From Plectrocnemia conspersa (lineage: Eukaryota > Arthropoda > Insecta > Trichoptera > Polycentropodidae): DNA of 64,000 bases. Shown here piece after piece: positions 12,301 through 23,503 of the stretch. The notes beneath the pieces are model-generated. The model saw only the letters and a program-made list of their open reading frames with translations. It was not told where the DNA came from and made no database searches. A program made the translations under genes and the position numbers. The stretch is taken from the NCBI GenBank assembly GCA_009617715.1, contig VTFK01000507.1, positions 124,001 through 188,000 of the forward strand, read 5' to 3'. The first letter of the stretch is position 1; every line of letters begins with the position of its first letter.

Positions 12301-13674
12301 TGTTTTTTATACATTTCATTTTCTAATTAAAAAATAATAATGTTAAGACGCGGTACCCAAAGCTCAGTTTTAAAACATTGCAATATATACTATGTATCAT
12401 AATACATTATAAGCGATTTAAGAGTATCTATAAGATGAATATTATATATATTTAAGTCAGCGTTGAATTTTACATATACATCTAAATTGAGCTATGGGAT
12501 CTTTGTGGTAAAAAGTAAAAATGTTTTGACGTGTTTTATTAATGGCAAACCTACGGTTACTGTCTTAGATTTATTTAGTTAGCAACTTTGATCGTAATTA
12601 AAATATTGTTAATGTGAACTGAACTAAAACATAATTTAAATATTGATTGATAGCTTTTCTTCTACCAAAATACAGGTAATATAAACATGAATAGAATTAA
12701 TTACACATTTAAGTATTTAAGGAAATAATTTATAAATAGGAAATAGACACTTAAGTTGAACGTTTTATCAGTATTATCTGGAGAGATAAAAATAAGTTAA
12801 ATAATGAAATTGTGAACTTTTTTACTTTGGTAACCATAAAGATATTTATATAATTGCTAATATTTGTCAACAATGATCTTTGATTTAACTTCTTGTTCTT
12901 TTAGGACCAAGACAAGTCCAGAGGGTGTTTGTTGTTTCTTCGTCTGCAAATGGAACAAGGAATGTTGTCAGAGATTCTGATTTTGTAATCGTACCACAGC
13001 CAGAAAATGAAGAGACTATCGGTCCTTTGCCCCCTCCTTACACCGATGTTGCTAAAGGTTGGTAGTGTATAATATAATATATAAATACTCCAAAGCATTA
13101 ACGTATTAACTGACAAATTATTCGAAAATCAGTTTTTAATATCTTTCAAATGAGTACTCATATGAGATGTAGAACATTCTAACTAACTACTACTTTTCCA
13201 TGGAGTCAAATATATAATTATAAAGCAAGAATATGTTAAACTGCAAGCATAACATATTTTTGCTATAAATATATTTCGATTATTGGTTCTGTAGTTTCTT
13301 GCAAAAAGTACTTCCGAAGGAATATGTGTAAGACACGATTTTATTTACGTAATTAGCTATTTTTATTAACTATATTTTTTTTAATTTGAGAAATTGCTCA
13401 AATACCAATTATTTAACGCAATGATTAAAATATTGTTATGGAGCTAAGTGCAGTTATCTTATAACAAAAACTAAAAAATGTATATTAAAGATGAAACTAA
13501 AGTTTAATAAATATATAAAACTAAACTTAAAGTATGTTAAAAACCCATTAGTTTTAAATTAAATAAATTAATAAGAATATTTTTGTTATTTATGTTACTT
13601 TTTGCTTTACAGTAACTGTTGCTCCTCCACCATCTTACACCGAAGCCATGAGACAAGAAGTGGTACGAGTGTAA
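9364..13674 (+). CDS. Small type III membrane protein with two PPxY motifs (isoform a)
   Basis: Not recognised by name. The spliced exons are 9364-9469, 12905-13057 and 13613-13674, joined in phase 1 each time, giving about 106 residues. Exon 1a codes a very hydrophobic anchor (MISFFVIVLIFIFLFMF...) followed at once by Arg/Lys-rich residues, which predicts N-out, C-in topology. The shared tail carries PLPPPYTDV and APPPSYTEA, two PPxY motifs about 14 residues apart, and ends REVVRV-like at stop TAA 13672-13674 (last residues EVVRV). Tandem cytosolic PPxY motifs are the classical ligands of WW domains, for example in Nedd4-family ubiquitin ligases and Yorkie. Donors are GTAAGC and GTTGGT; acceptors are TTCTTTTAG and GCTTTACAG. 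ATG 9364 is chosen because it starts the homologous part of the two first exons. A second first exon (12165-12282) gives isoform b. WW binding is inferred, not shown. Confidence 0.78.
10150..11232. mobile_element. Possible 1.1-kb element bounded by inverted repeats
   Basis: Sequence at about 10153-10202 (GATGCTTAGC on the reverse strand next to GAAGCGGCTGCTTCC) recurs inverted at 11190-11232 around a perfect 16-bp palindrome, GGAAGCAGCTGCTTCC (11190-11205). Between them lie the reverse transcriptase fragment and a minus-strand open stretch (10773-10979) with ordinary amino-acid composition (SRMCLKQVHKLQEP) followed by an A-rich tail. A composite or nested element is likely; its limits are uncertain. 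Confidence 0.4.
10482..10563 (-). pseudogene. Non-LTR reverse transcriptase fragment
   Basis: On the minus strand the frame reads FLDIDKAFDRVYYHWIFFKL, matching the conserved (V/F)LD(I/V)xKAFDxVWHxxLLxKL segment of Jockey/RTE-like reverse transcriptases, including an Asp of the first catalytic motif. The flanking frame is broken. It lies in the intron between the two alternative first exons. Confidence 0.7.
12012..12164 (+). promoter_or_regulatory. Promoter and 5' UTR of alternative first exon 1b
   Basis: Paralogous to 9200-9363. It has GATTATGTGATTACAA, a TATA-like GATAAATA (12090-12097), an Inr-like TCATT (12123-12127) and ATGTGA (12128-12133). Spacing is the same 35 bp. The copies differ at roughly three bases in ten outside these words, by eye. 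Confidence 0.6.
12165..12282 (+). CDS. Alternative first coding exon 1b of the PPxY gene
   Basis: Starts MWASFVIIVFFVFLFMMV, a hydrophobic anchor clearly related to that of exon 1a, then CCIQTSNYMKYNNTPQQIQT. It ends in phase 1 at a GTAAGC donor like exon 1a, so both can splice to 12905 and restore an Arg codon at the junction. The isoform would be about 110 residues. The extracytosolic tip and juxtamembrane residues differ between isoforms (two adjacent Cys only in 1b), while the PPxY tail is constant. Confidence 0.75.
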
Positions 13675-13750
13675 TTATTTAATGAAGCATGATTTGATAT
13701 TATTATATAAAATTCGAGATTTTCATATGATCTTCTACAATATTTAATTA

Positions 13751-13756
13751 AATAAA
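13751..13756 (+). terminator. Polyadenylation signal of the PPxY gene
   Basis: AATAAA lies 77 bp after the stop codon and is followed by a T-rich stretch (TTTTATTTTTCTTG). Confidence 0.6.
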
Positions 13757-13799
13757 AATTAAAGTTTTATTTTTCTTGTACATAAAGTATTATTCTTGT

Positions 13800-16700
13800 T
13801 TTGTGTCATTTAATAAATACGTAAAAGATTTTGTAGCAACACTATCTCAAAATGCACATAATCAATTATGTAATAAAAAGTAACGGACAAACTTTATAAT
13901 AAAACAGTAAATCTTCATTTGAGAGTAAAAGCAATTGTATTGCTGTTTTATAAATTATTTGTTGATAACATAATCATAATAGTGAATAAAGTCGCTTATA
14001 TCTCTGACGGGAAGACTAAAGAAATTATTAAGTTTTATGATTTTTATACTTAATTGTTAAGTTTGAAATAAGTTTATGGAAACATTTTCTACACAAATAT
14101 TACTTACTAACCAGATGTCTACGTTTAATTAATCCGATAGTTTATATTAGATACACTTATATCTATATACTATTTTATATTTAAAAATAAAAATTAGTCA
14201 AGACTCAACTCATTTTCATAATATTGTAGTGACACTATATGTGATTATTATTTAATTGGTTTAAGTCTTCGCTAAATATTTATTTATTTTTTATATGTGT
14301 AGTTTTATAGCTAATTGATAAATTTCAACATAGAATATTTAATACCTAATATCAACATATTAAATATTTTTTATATAATATGCTATCGTAACATTGTATA
14401 GAAAATTTCAGGATTTTTTTATGTACAATTGATAATCAATGGTATAATCTAAAAATCACATTATTTTAATGCTTAATCCTTTTGTATTACACCTTATTTT
14501 AAGATTTCATCACCAAAACTTCTGTGTGGAATGAGATATTTGTATTCTCTTTTTTAAGACATATTAGATGCATACAAAATGGTCATCATTTATGTATATC
14601 TATCTGAATTAACCGTTAGCGCACGGCTTTAAAATTGAACAGTAAAACGGTGAAACGATGAATATTTTTATAATTGAATGATATATGTATATGATCTTTT
14701 TTTTTCTTTTTATGAATAATAATTAAGTTCCACTTTTGTTTGTATGTACTCAATTATTAAAAGAACTATGCAAAAATACCTATCAACTTTCTGTTTTTTA
14801 GCCAAATAAGAAATCAATAGTGCTGACGCAAATAATGAAAGAATGTGCACCTAAAATGGCTTAATTGAAACAACATAAAACGGTTAGCCTCTGATATTGT
14901 CACAATTGTTGCCTGATTAAAACAAACTCGAACGAAATCTATCTGCTACAAATAGACGAGAAATCAAATTAGGATGTGTATTAGACAAAAACAAAGATTT
15001 TAGTTCCACCCCAAATCACCTGCATTAGTCATAGGATCTAAGTGTATTAGGGGATTTTGAGATTCCCTATTTTTTCAATGCCTGAACACTGCTATGCTTC
15101 TTCATTGAATGTTAACATTCGAACTTTCACTTCGCTTCCGACTTGGAATATACATATTAGAGTTCAGCACGAACTTTTAACGTTTTTTAGACAAAAAAAG
15201 CAAGGTTTCGTCTAGAATCATATGGGTTGATCAAAAAATCATGTTTTGAAGAAACACTTGACTTTTCTCTTTTCTAGATCGCTGCCATATTTCTTAATTT
15301 TTACTAGAATTTTCATTTGGAATTTGACTTCTGAACTTTCACTTCACTTCTGACTTAAAATATACCAGAATTCAAGACGAAATTTATTATGTGTATTAGA
15401 TAAATTACAGTTCCGGCAAAATCTTCCATTGGACCTACCACTTCGCTTCTGACTTGGTATGTACGAGAGTTTAGCATGAATCAGAACTTACGCTGAATCG
15501 AACCAGACAATTTTGAAGTATAGAAACAGCCACTTTTATTTCATTTGTCTGATCTGGTTCAGGCAAGCTGTTACCCTATATCTCCAAGAGTTGGACCAAT
15601 AATTTATTAGAATATAGAAGATGATTGCCATCCGTTGTCACTGACGAATTTATCATCAAAGAAAACTATTTTTCATGGGCGATTAACAAAATGGTTACTG
15701 TAAGATTAGGTTATAGAAAATTTAAGAAAAAGAGCAAGCATGAGACTTCTATATACGTATAGATTAATCATTTAAATTGGATTATTTTATATTTTTACTG
15801 TACTTTGTTATTATTATATGATATTTATAAAACGTAATCTTATTTTTAGCTCAATATTTAATTTTGTATTTATTTTAATTATATTATTTACTATTGTAAT
15901 ATTATTTGTTCTTATTTATATACCATATTTTTTGCATTGTTATATAGTTTACGATTAGGAATTACATTTTTTTAAATTAATTTGATCGAATTTCACGTTT
16001 CTTTGTAACAAATATAACCTATTTTATATTGATACAAAATTAAAGAATATCCTATAATATACAATAGTAAATAAAGAAAAATATAAACAAGCAATTTAAT
16101 ATAAACAACTGTATATTTTAATAAAAGAAAATTGAGAATTTGCAAAATTAAACTTAATAGAGAACTATGTTAAATTATTGATTAGTTAGTTTAATTTGAA
16201 ATAAATAAGTTCAAGCGTGTAAAAAATATTTATTTTAACGTTATAATTTAATAAAACTAAACATAAAACAGGTTTGTACAGGGCCATCTTTTAATATTGT
16301 TCCACGATCAGTTATAATTAAATTATATTTGCTAAAAAAATCGTTTTGCATCCAACCCATTTACTGACAGTAATACACCTCAATGCTTCATATCGTATTT
16401 TTATTGTAAAATCCATATTATATCTGGTTTTAAACTACTTATAATTATCACCAAGAATTGATTAACAAAATGTTTGTGTATCGTTAAGTGTTTAGAAGCA
16501 CTATTTTTGTTAACTGCTTTAAGAATACTAATACAATTTTTATTATCAACATTTTTAGAAATTCTATTTGTATATTATATTGCTGTTTTTAGATTTTAAA
16601 ATGGCATTTGAAACAATCGATAGATATAAAATATATTGTTGCAAAATAAATATATTTATATAGATTAAGTGTTTAGAAAATATTTACTTGATAGAAAGTA

Positions 16701-16960
16701 AAAATCAATTTATACAAAATTGAGTTATTGTTTTGGCATATATACATATATTTAAATATATGCGGAGGAAATAACAGGTTTATTTCAATGAAGTATGCAT
16801 AAAAACAGTACATATAAAATATGTAAAATAATAACATTAAAGGTGAGATGGGGTAAACACAATCAACACCAAAAAGTCAGCAGTGAAATACCGGACTAAA
16901 ACCATTGACATATCTTTTATTACAGCTTAAAATCATTAAATGTATCTATACACAACGTTT
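13800..16960. other. AT-rich intergenic region
   Basis: No coding region seen. It contains three copies of a repeat motif at 15124-15490 and otherwise low-complexity AT sequence. Confidence 0.5.
15124..15490 (+). repeat. Three copies of a CTTCGCTTCYGACTTGG repeat
   Basis: Copies at about 15124-15170, 15335-15378 and 15438-15478 share CTTTCACTTCGCTTCCGACT followed by a TATAC stretch and GAGTTCAGCACGAA, with divergence. A fourth copy is at 8336-8380. They could be fragments of one larger dispersed element. Confidence 0.65.
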
Positions 16961-16964
16961 ATAT

Positions 16965-17287
16965 ATTCATCTGTGAGATTTAGAGTCAAAGAAAGTCTTA
17001 TTTGTGACAATAGATCGGAATTTTAATTATATAATAGTCACTAATTATGATTTAAAAACACTAAGGATAATATTGATGGCTTAAAGTTTACAGGAGAAAA
17101 AACTAAATAGACAACTTGAAAATAGGAAAATTAAACAATATCGCGAATTTCTAGTGTTTATTTATTGATATTGAAGATAGCAAATTTTTCACCCAAAAGT
17201 GGAGTTTTGAAAATTAGAAATTTTACACTTTAAGCCAATATGAGATTCGAACCCAGGTTGTTCAGGTATCAGTCAACGATTAATTTA
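16965..17287 (-). repeat. tRNA-derived SINE, minus orientation
   Basis: The minus strand reads GATACCTGAA, then the RNA polymerase III B-box-like GGGTTCGAATC (about 17241-17256 on the plus strand), then a body with GATCTATTGTCACAAAT-like sequence shared with the copies at 33600-33905, 50468-50575 and 61545-61825. Head homology to the 20000-20090 copy is clear. Confidence 0.65.
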
Positions 17288-17289
17288 AA

Positions 17290-18230
17290 ACAACATAAAT
17301 GTAAACACAAAAATCACTGAGTATTTACTAAATATAATTTTTTTTTCTTCTAAATATTAAGTGAACTTTATTTTTTTTGATATATTAATATGAAAGATGT
17401 AAAAAAAATACACAAGACAAATTTTAAATATATACATCTATATAAAATGTTTAAGTCAAAAAAATGCTAAAAATTAATTAAAATGTCAAAGGTCAATATA
17501 AATATGTAAGTAAAATTAGGAATTACTTAACGCAAGGAACTATTTAACCTTTAATAAATAAAGACACGCACTAAAAGCAAATTCATTAAAGTATTATGAT
17601 TATTTTATTTATTTTTTATTACAAATCTGACAATAATGACAGGTTTTCTTAATGCGTCACGATGGTCATTATACAAACAATAATTATATCATAAAATATT
17701 TAAAAAATATATAAAACAATAAAGGTTATCGTTGAAAACATCCTTGTGTTTGGTGAGGTCATTGAGAAGCTAGATGGCTCGTGCACAAGTAGCGTTCTAG
17801 AGCGCTGACGTCCTGGCCGCGGCGTTCAAGAATAAAGGATGCGATCGCGACTCTCTAATGCACTACATCTCGCAACTGAAAGGCACGAAGCAGTGTCGGA
17901 TTGTCGACATCGCTCCATAGAAACTTCAAGTGCTTCATTGAGTAGACGCTACGTTAGGGGCGAGGTATTTATTTTACGCTAAGGGCCGTTTTGATATAAA
18001 TAAAATCATCCGCGGGCCATTAAAATACTCAACTACAAAGTTATCATTTGTTTGTCAAGGTACGTCACTTGATGAGCAGGTAAGGAAATTAGGCCAGAAA
18101 AATGCATGTCATTTAATTGAATATTATAAATCTTAATGAAATATAAATATTAAAAAAATTTAAAATGGCCTAATCAGAAATTCTCGGGTTATGCATAAAA
18201 TAAAATAAAAAAAAACAGTCTCGAATTTAT
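17290..18230. other. Intergenic stretch with a family D fragment
   Basis: No gene seen. A CG-richer patch at 17745-17960 has no readable frame. A family D repeat fragment (AGGCCAGAAAAATGCATGTC) is at about 18088-18130. Confidence 0.45.
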
Positions 18231-18247
18231 CTCGAAAATATTTTTTA

Positions 18248-18336
18248 AGTAAAATTATATTGGAATACATTTTCACCGGCAGATATATATTTTTACTAGT
18301 GAAAATATAATTTATCTGGATGGTGCTAGCAAAATG
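18248..18336 (+). repeat. MITE family B, copy 1
   Basis: An imperfect palindrome of about 90-100 bp with AAAATTATATTGGAATA at one end and TTTTACTAGTGAAAATATAA inside. Homologous copies are at 18438-18525, 52527-52617 and 57371-57462. Confidence 0.75.
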
Positions 18337-18437
18337 ATTTGATTTCAACTTTTCCATACGACGTTTACATACTTATCATTATTTATTTACATTGTTACAA
18401 TTAATATATATTTTTCGATAAAGCTATATTTTCACTA

Positions 18438-18525
18438 GTGAAATCCAAATACAGTTTCACCAGTAGATATATTATATTTCCACTAGAAAAATATAATTTA
18501 ACTGATATGCTCTAGTGAAATTATA
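18438..18525 (+). repeat. MITE family B, copy 2
   Basis: Starts GTGAAATCCAAATACAG and ends GCTCTAGTGAAATTATAT. It lies only about 100 bp from copy 1 and is followed at 18557-18605 by a half copy of the 2360-2471 hairpin family, so this is a nest of insertions. Confidence 0.72.
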
Positions 18526-18556
18526 TGGTGCTTTATAATGTACATAAAATTTAGTT

Positions 18557-18605
18557 TGCCAGTTGCGAAATGTACATTTGCTGTTCAAACCCAAACCTAA
18601 ACTAA
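18557..18605 (+). repeat. Half copy of the 2360-2471 hairpin family
   Basis: CAGTTGCGAAATGTACATTT and the following CAAACCCAAACCTAA match the left arm of the hairpin at 2360-2406. The second arm is absent. Confidence 0.75.
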
Positions 18606-18779
18606 TAAAAGTTCTATAACTAATTATAGTTAATATGTTAGATACCTGGAAAGAGGATTATAAACATAAAAAAATCACAAAATACAAAATTTCCTTATCT
18701 TCACGTACGATACAAAGTAAAATAATGAAGCATTTTTCGTTGAATTTTTAAAGGGTAAGATACCACAAATATATAAAAC

Positions 18780-19156
18780 ACGCGTTTATCAAAATGTCAC
18801 GTACGCACAGACGTAACATATGCATTATAAATCCAGACATAGGCACATATCGAAAAAATCTAGAGCTTCTCCAAAGACGCGCATAGAAAGCGACTGTTAT
18901 TCAGTAACAAACTCCTCAGTTATATTCCACACACCGTTCGAGGTAGACGCGTTATTTTAATACAGTGCGTTCCGAAAGTACCGCAGACGCATTTTGATAT
19001 TTAACCACATACATACATCAGTGAAAAAATGTGATTATAAACGTGATATAATTAATCAAAGTGATATTTCTAATTATCATTATCAACGTGTGGCTCATAA
19101 AAACGCGAGTGACCGCCATTCGATTTATTATTATTGTATTTTTATAACACATTGAG
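18780..19156 (+). promoter_or_regulatory. Possible promoter and non-coding first exon
   Basis: The stretch is CG-richer and less repetitive than its surroundings, has TCAGT words (Inr-like) at about 18900-18920 and 19017, and ends in a plausible donor (ATTGAG|GTAATTG, exon end 19156). No long frame is open. It could be the 5' end of a + strand transcript using the 28.2-kb or 35.8-kb exons. This is inference only. Confidence 0.3.
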
Positions 19157-19999
19157 GTAATTGTGCATAATTTAACATTGGATGATTTAATTGTCTTGAT
19201 TTAGAATAACGGTTTATAAAATATAAATCAAGTATCGCGTGTGTGATTATGATTATTATCGTTGTGTATGATCATGCAATGACTTTGTAATTTAATATAA
19301 TATTGTTATAACAATAATAATAATGGATTTTTTATGTTAAAGACTATTTAGTGTAGCCTATGTTTTTCTTTAAATATTATTTTTAAGGCACTCTTTAACT
19401 AATTCAGATCTTTCTGTGACACTTTAAAAAAGTGTTCTTCACCTCATTTTCTTCATAATTATAGTTTTGGCAAACAAAGTATTTCCGCTAAAGTTTAGTG
19501 TCAGAAATGATGAATCATTCAGTCGTTTCACATAGCTTCAATTAGTTGACACAAGTCTAAAAAGATGCTGTAGCGAATTCCATAAACATACTATAATCAA
19601 AATTTATTTATTTTTGGCGACAATAATGAGCATTGCAGTAAATGCATCATGATTGCGATCGAGAGTAAAAATGTGTTGGAATAAAATTTGTGTGATTCGA
19701 TTTTGATATGCAAAACTTAGGTGATTCTATATATATAAAAAGTACTATGTCAGTATATTTTTTTAATGTATTGTACATAGGTGTATGAATATCTGTTCTA
19801 AAAGCTTAGAGACGTACATATTACGCTTTCAATACCTATGTATGATCAATATATATGTATGATCAATATACACAATTTTTTTTTTTTTTTTAAATAGATG
19901 CAAAAACGGGCGTACCTGTATTACATTTAAAAATGCTTAAAATACTATTATTTTGATTATTTCTTTAAATGTTGTACTAGATTTAAATTACGAGTGAAA
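19157..19999. other. AT-rich stretch without supported gene
   Basis: No frame, RNA gene or recognisable element was found. A short ATGTATGATCAATATA direct repeat occurs at about 19840-19872 before a poly-T run. Confidence 0.4.
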
Positions 20000-20090
20000 A
20001 TATGGTATGTTAAAGGTGGATGACTAATACCTGAAAGACATGGGTTCGAATCCAATATGAACCTACGTGTTTTTCAATTTTTCTATCGTG
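20000..20090 (+). repeat. tRNA-derived SINE head, plus orientation
   Basis: Reads GACTAATACCTGAAAGACAT then GGGTTCGAATCC, a perfect B-box match, with a degenerate A-box (TGGTATGTTAAAGGTGG) about 35 bp upstream. The fold is not that of a functional tRNA. A tract of T/A-rich sequence follows. Confidence 0.65.
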
Positions 20091-20185
20091 TTTAGGAGAT
20101 CAAAATTAGTAATTATTTTATAATTCTTAAACGAATTAAAATTAAAATTAATTTTTATTATTTAATATTTTTTTTATTTAAAAAA

Positions 20186-20206
20186 TAATTATATATATAT
20201 AAATAT

Positions 20207-20261
<55 letters not shown>

Positions 20262-20339
20262 TAATCCGATTTTCTACTTTATTTTTTTTATATTTATATA
20301 TATATATATATACGGTATATATTTTATGGTCCATTTATA

Positions 20340-20372
<33 letters not shown>
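20186..20372. repeat. Compound (AT)n microsatellite
   Basis: Long AT dinucleotide tracts at about 20206-20256, 20298-20312 and 20346-20372, separated by short AT-rich spacers. Confidence 0.9.
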
Positions 20373-20374
<2 letters not shown>

Positions 20375-20510
20375 CAATATGATATATAGCCGGAAGCCAA
20401 GACTTTGCTAATATGCTACTATCATCTCGTTGTCTAAGAAATTCGTGACCGTGGCTAAGTGAAAATCGCGATGAATCCCGAGATTCCCGAAATATTACTT
20501 AGCTTTGAGA

Positions 20511-20915
20511 TATATATATATATCTTACTCGCATCACGTTTCGACCATTGATGTTGGGGTCATCATCTTGTGCGTAAATTTGACCTTATCAGCCGTCGCA
20601 GCTGCGTTGTATTTGATTCGATATTGTGTTTCATTATTTGTTTGTTATCATGGGAACAACAAGTGCATTAATTTTCATTAATTGTGGCAACATTTACATT
20701 GGTCAGACAAAAAAAATTCACAAAAAAAGATTGAACATAAAAACGCGATACAACGCTTTGATGAAAAATTTGGCAAACCATACCTTTAATGAAAATCATC
20801 ATATAAACTAAAACTTACGGCAGGATTAAGAACCCAATTGTAAACAAGCATAGAAAAGCAATTAACATCGAAATTATAAAAAAAGCACTAAACAATAATT
20901 TAAAATTCTTTTAAA
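20511..20915 (+). pseudogene. Penelope-like element remnant (GIY-YIG endonuclease part)
   Basis: The frame from about 20650 reads INCGNIYIGQTKKIHKKR and then ANHTFNENHHIN. This is the start of a GIY-YIG endonuclease (YIGQT with a downstream Arg and a His-rich end), as found at the C-terminus of Penelope-like reverse transcriptases. After a stop at 20809-20811, another frame gives KHRKAINIEIIKKALNNN, resembling the family's C-terminal (E)AIEIxKxxxNxN. Frame breaks mark it as dead. A hammerhead-ribozyme-like segment lies on the opposite strand at 20537-20567, as is usual for the terminal repeats of this class. Confidence 0.6.
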
Positions 20916-21459
20916 CAAAGCAATTCAAAAATTAATGCACTTGTTAACAAACAAACCCTTAGTAACCAACAAACGGAAAAATATAAAATGTGTCAGTTTT
21001 AGTACTAATATGCAACTATACAGATTTAAAAAAAGCATATACAAAGTGAGCAAATGTGACTGTTTTTGACAATGTTTCATAAACTTTGAGTATGTATGAT
21101 AATATAGTACCTATATGGATTCCTATATGTTATCAAGTGACAATTGTTAATCTTATTATATTAATTTTATAGAAGAAGACAATGACAAAAATATGTTTGA
21201 ATATGAATACCTAGAACGGATGAGCGATAAAGTGTTTTTAACCACCCGTATGCCGACAAGATGAAACCTGTAAAGGTGTTTGGTGTAGGATGATGTCATT
21301 TTTACCTGCGATTTCAAACCACCCCTTATATTTGTAAGGTTAGTAAAAATGCTTTCATTGCTTCTATGTAGGCAACCTTATCTCATACATTACCTAATCT
21401 ATATATAAATGATATCTATAGTTACTTAAAATATACTAAAAGCAAATACCGATGCATGT

Positions 21460-21770
21460 TTGTATAATACATATATTTTTCTGCGTTCCCCATTTTTTTT
21501 TGATACATTTATTAATGACGTCATTGCCTCAATGTTCCAATCTTGTTGTATAGCAAACGATCAATTTCGATTGTCGTTATCGTTAGAAAATTGGCAATTT
21601 GGTTCTATCACTAGCGTCGTCTCGCAATCGATTACTTCTAATATACACATCTCTCTGTATGTGTTTCTTTTTAAATTATTTAACAAAAGATCTTAGCCTT
21701 GGAATGTCTCATTTTTTATGATTAGCTTCATCAACTTTCATTCGAATATGACTAATGAATAAATCTGACG
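21460..21770 (+). pseudogene. Non-LTR reverse transcriptase remnant
   Basis: The frame reads LRSPFFFDTFINDVI and then SCCIANDQFRLSLSLENW, resembling the LGPLLFLLFINDL...LLYADDLKL block of LINE reverse transcriptases with YADD decayed to IAND. After a stop, SFFMISFINFHSNM could match the following LDSKLSFxxHI motif. Divergence is heavy, so the call is tentative. Confidence 0.4.
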
Positions 21771-22990
21771 AGTGAATTCAATGTCATTTATGCATTTATA
21801 TATTTATGATTTTGTGTTTAACTCAATTCTGAATATGCACAAATAATAACAACGTTGCATCGCTTACATTAGATAAATATATAGTGTATCATAATGACGT
21901 AAAGCGGATTATTGAGAAAGAGCATTCTCAAAAATTATCTGAGTCATCATATCATGATAATCGTTAAATATTTCCCTGCGTTAATGCAAGTATTTTCCGT
22001 ATTGTGCTTTGCTCAAAATATAAGGAAACATTAATTATAATATCTAATAAACCCAAGTTATATTTAACATATAAAATTCGCAATTTGAACGAAGGTTTTA
22101 TCATTCATAAATATAAGGATAAGTTTTTTTTTATTAGTAAAAGTAACCCAGAGTGAACATAAATTTCGAATCAATACCAGACTGTCTTCATTAAAATTTT
22201 ATATCTTAATCATACAGTAGCATAAATGATAAGGTTACAAATACAGAATCGATCCAATGTGTGTCTATTTTTTATTTAGATTGACCTAGCTCTGATTCTA
22301 AAGAAAATGGCTGCAATTATATTAGTTTTTTTTTAGTTAAAAAAACATATATAATACATGAAAGCAATCCCACGCTAACCACGTTCTTGAAAAATATTGC
22401 GGTTTTAAGTTTGATTTGTATGAAATTATATCGAGATCTAGAAATTTGACGGTGACGTTATCATTCTATATGTGTAGATGGAATAAATGTAATGAAAAAC
22501 GTGATTTGATATATATATTTAAGATAGTTTATAGTAGATTATACTTTATGCTAGCTTATTAAATTAATAAATGCAATATATGTATCTGTTTTTTCAGGAT
22601 ATATAAGAAAATATAATCTATGATGATGATTAAAATATTTTTTTTAATAGTTATTATTATTAATAATTTCGATCTTAAAAAAAATGTATGTCATCCTAAA
22701 TATTTCAATTAGTAAACAATGACAGATGCAAGTGATCATTCGTTTTGTTTTTGGTCCATTTTATGGAATATATCTGAATATTTCCTTGACACACTTTTTT
22801 TAAACTAATTATCTAAATGGCGCGACTGAAAAAAAACAGTACCATCGACTGCTTTTTGTATTGAACGGATATGATTGTTGATTAAATGTAATAGAGATCT
22901 ATTCCCGAAAATGACTATTTATAATTATAAAATTAATATTAAAAATATCAGATTTATTATACGTATGTACCTATGACGTGAATTTCGAAA
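21771..22990. other. AT-rich stretch without supported gene
   Basis: No coding, RNA or repeat feature could be supported. It may continue decayed LINE sequence. Confidence 0.35.
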
Positions 22991-22994
22991 ATAT

Positions 22995-23078
22995 ATACAT
23001 TAACTAGGCAATGTATGCATTGCCAAATCACTTCAGTTACAGTACACACAAAATAATTTATGAACAATGTAACTAGTT
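22995..23078 (+). repeat. Dispersed repeat shared with 49259-49342
   Basis: About 85 bp containing TACATTAACTAGGCAATGTA and TACAGTACACACAAAATAAT occur in the same orientation at both places, with few mismatches and one indel. Confidence 0.8.
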
Positions 23079-23109
23079 ATTGTTTGATCTTTCAAAATTT
23101 CATACAAAA

Positions 23110-23503
23110 TATTTTCATTGTAACGAAGACTGATCTCAGTATAACGAAATATTTTGCTCCGAATTAAAAAATTACGTTACAACTAAACACAATATTTCTC
23201 TGAATTCAGTCAGTCTTTGACTTGGCGTGTGATGGGTATGTTCACAAGCGACATTCAAAGTATTTCACCGACCCTCAAACTTTTTTTATAAAACATTTTT
23301 TTAAACAATTTCTATTGTGCTAATTACAGTATTATTAAAAATGGACCTAAAACGTACTGTCAATCTTGAAAGAGGTTATTTTTATGCTGTAGTAATATGG
23401 TCATTAAAAAAAAATTATCATCTACCTTACATTCAATTACATTTTCAGTATAACGAAATTTATTATTCGGACCCGTGAGCTTCGCTATACTGAGATTTCA
23501 CTG
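23110..23503. mobile_element. pogo-like non-autonomous element
   Basis: The left part has ATCTCAGTATAACGAAAT (23133-23150). The right end reads CGCTATACTGAGATTTCACTG (ends 23503), its inverted counterpart, preceded at 23445 by a second CAGTATAACGAAATT with CCGGA/TTCGG-type sequence between. Such CAGT...TATAACGAA termini are typical of pogo/Tigger-type elements. No transposase frame remains. Confidence 0.5.

Noticed and set aside
20041..20056. Possible tRNA gene (perfect B-box)
   Set aside because: No cloverleaf could be drawn and the sequence belongs to a dispersed SINE family.
20206..20372. CRISPR-like or satellite array
   Set aside because: Plain AT dinucleotide tracts with no unique spacers.
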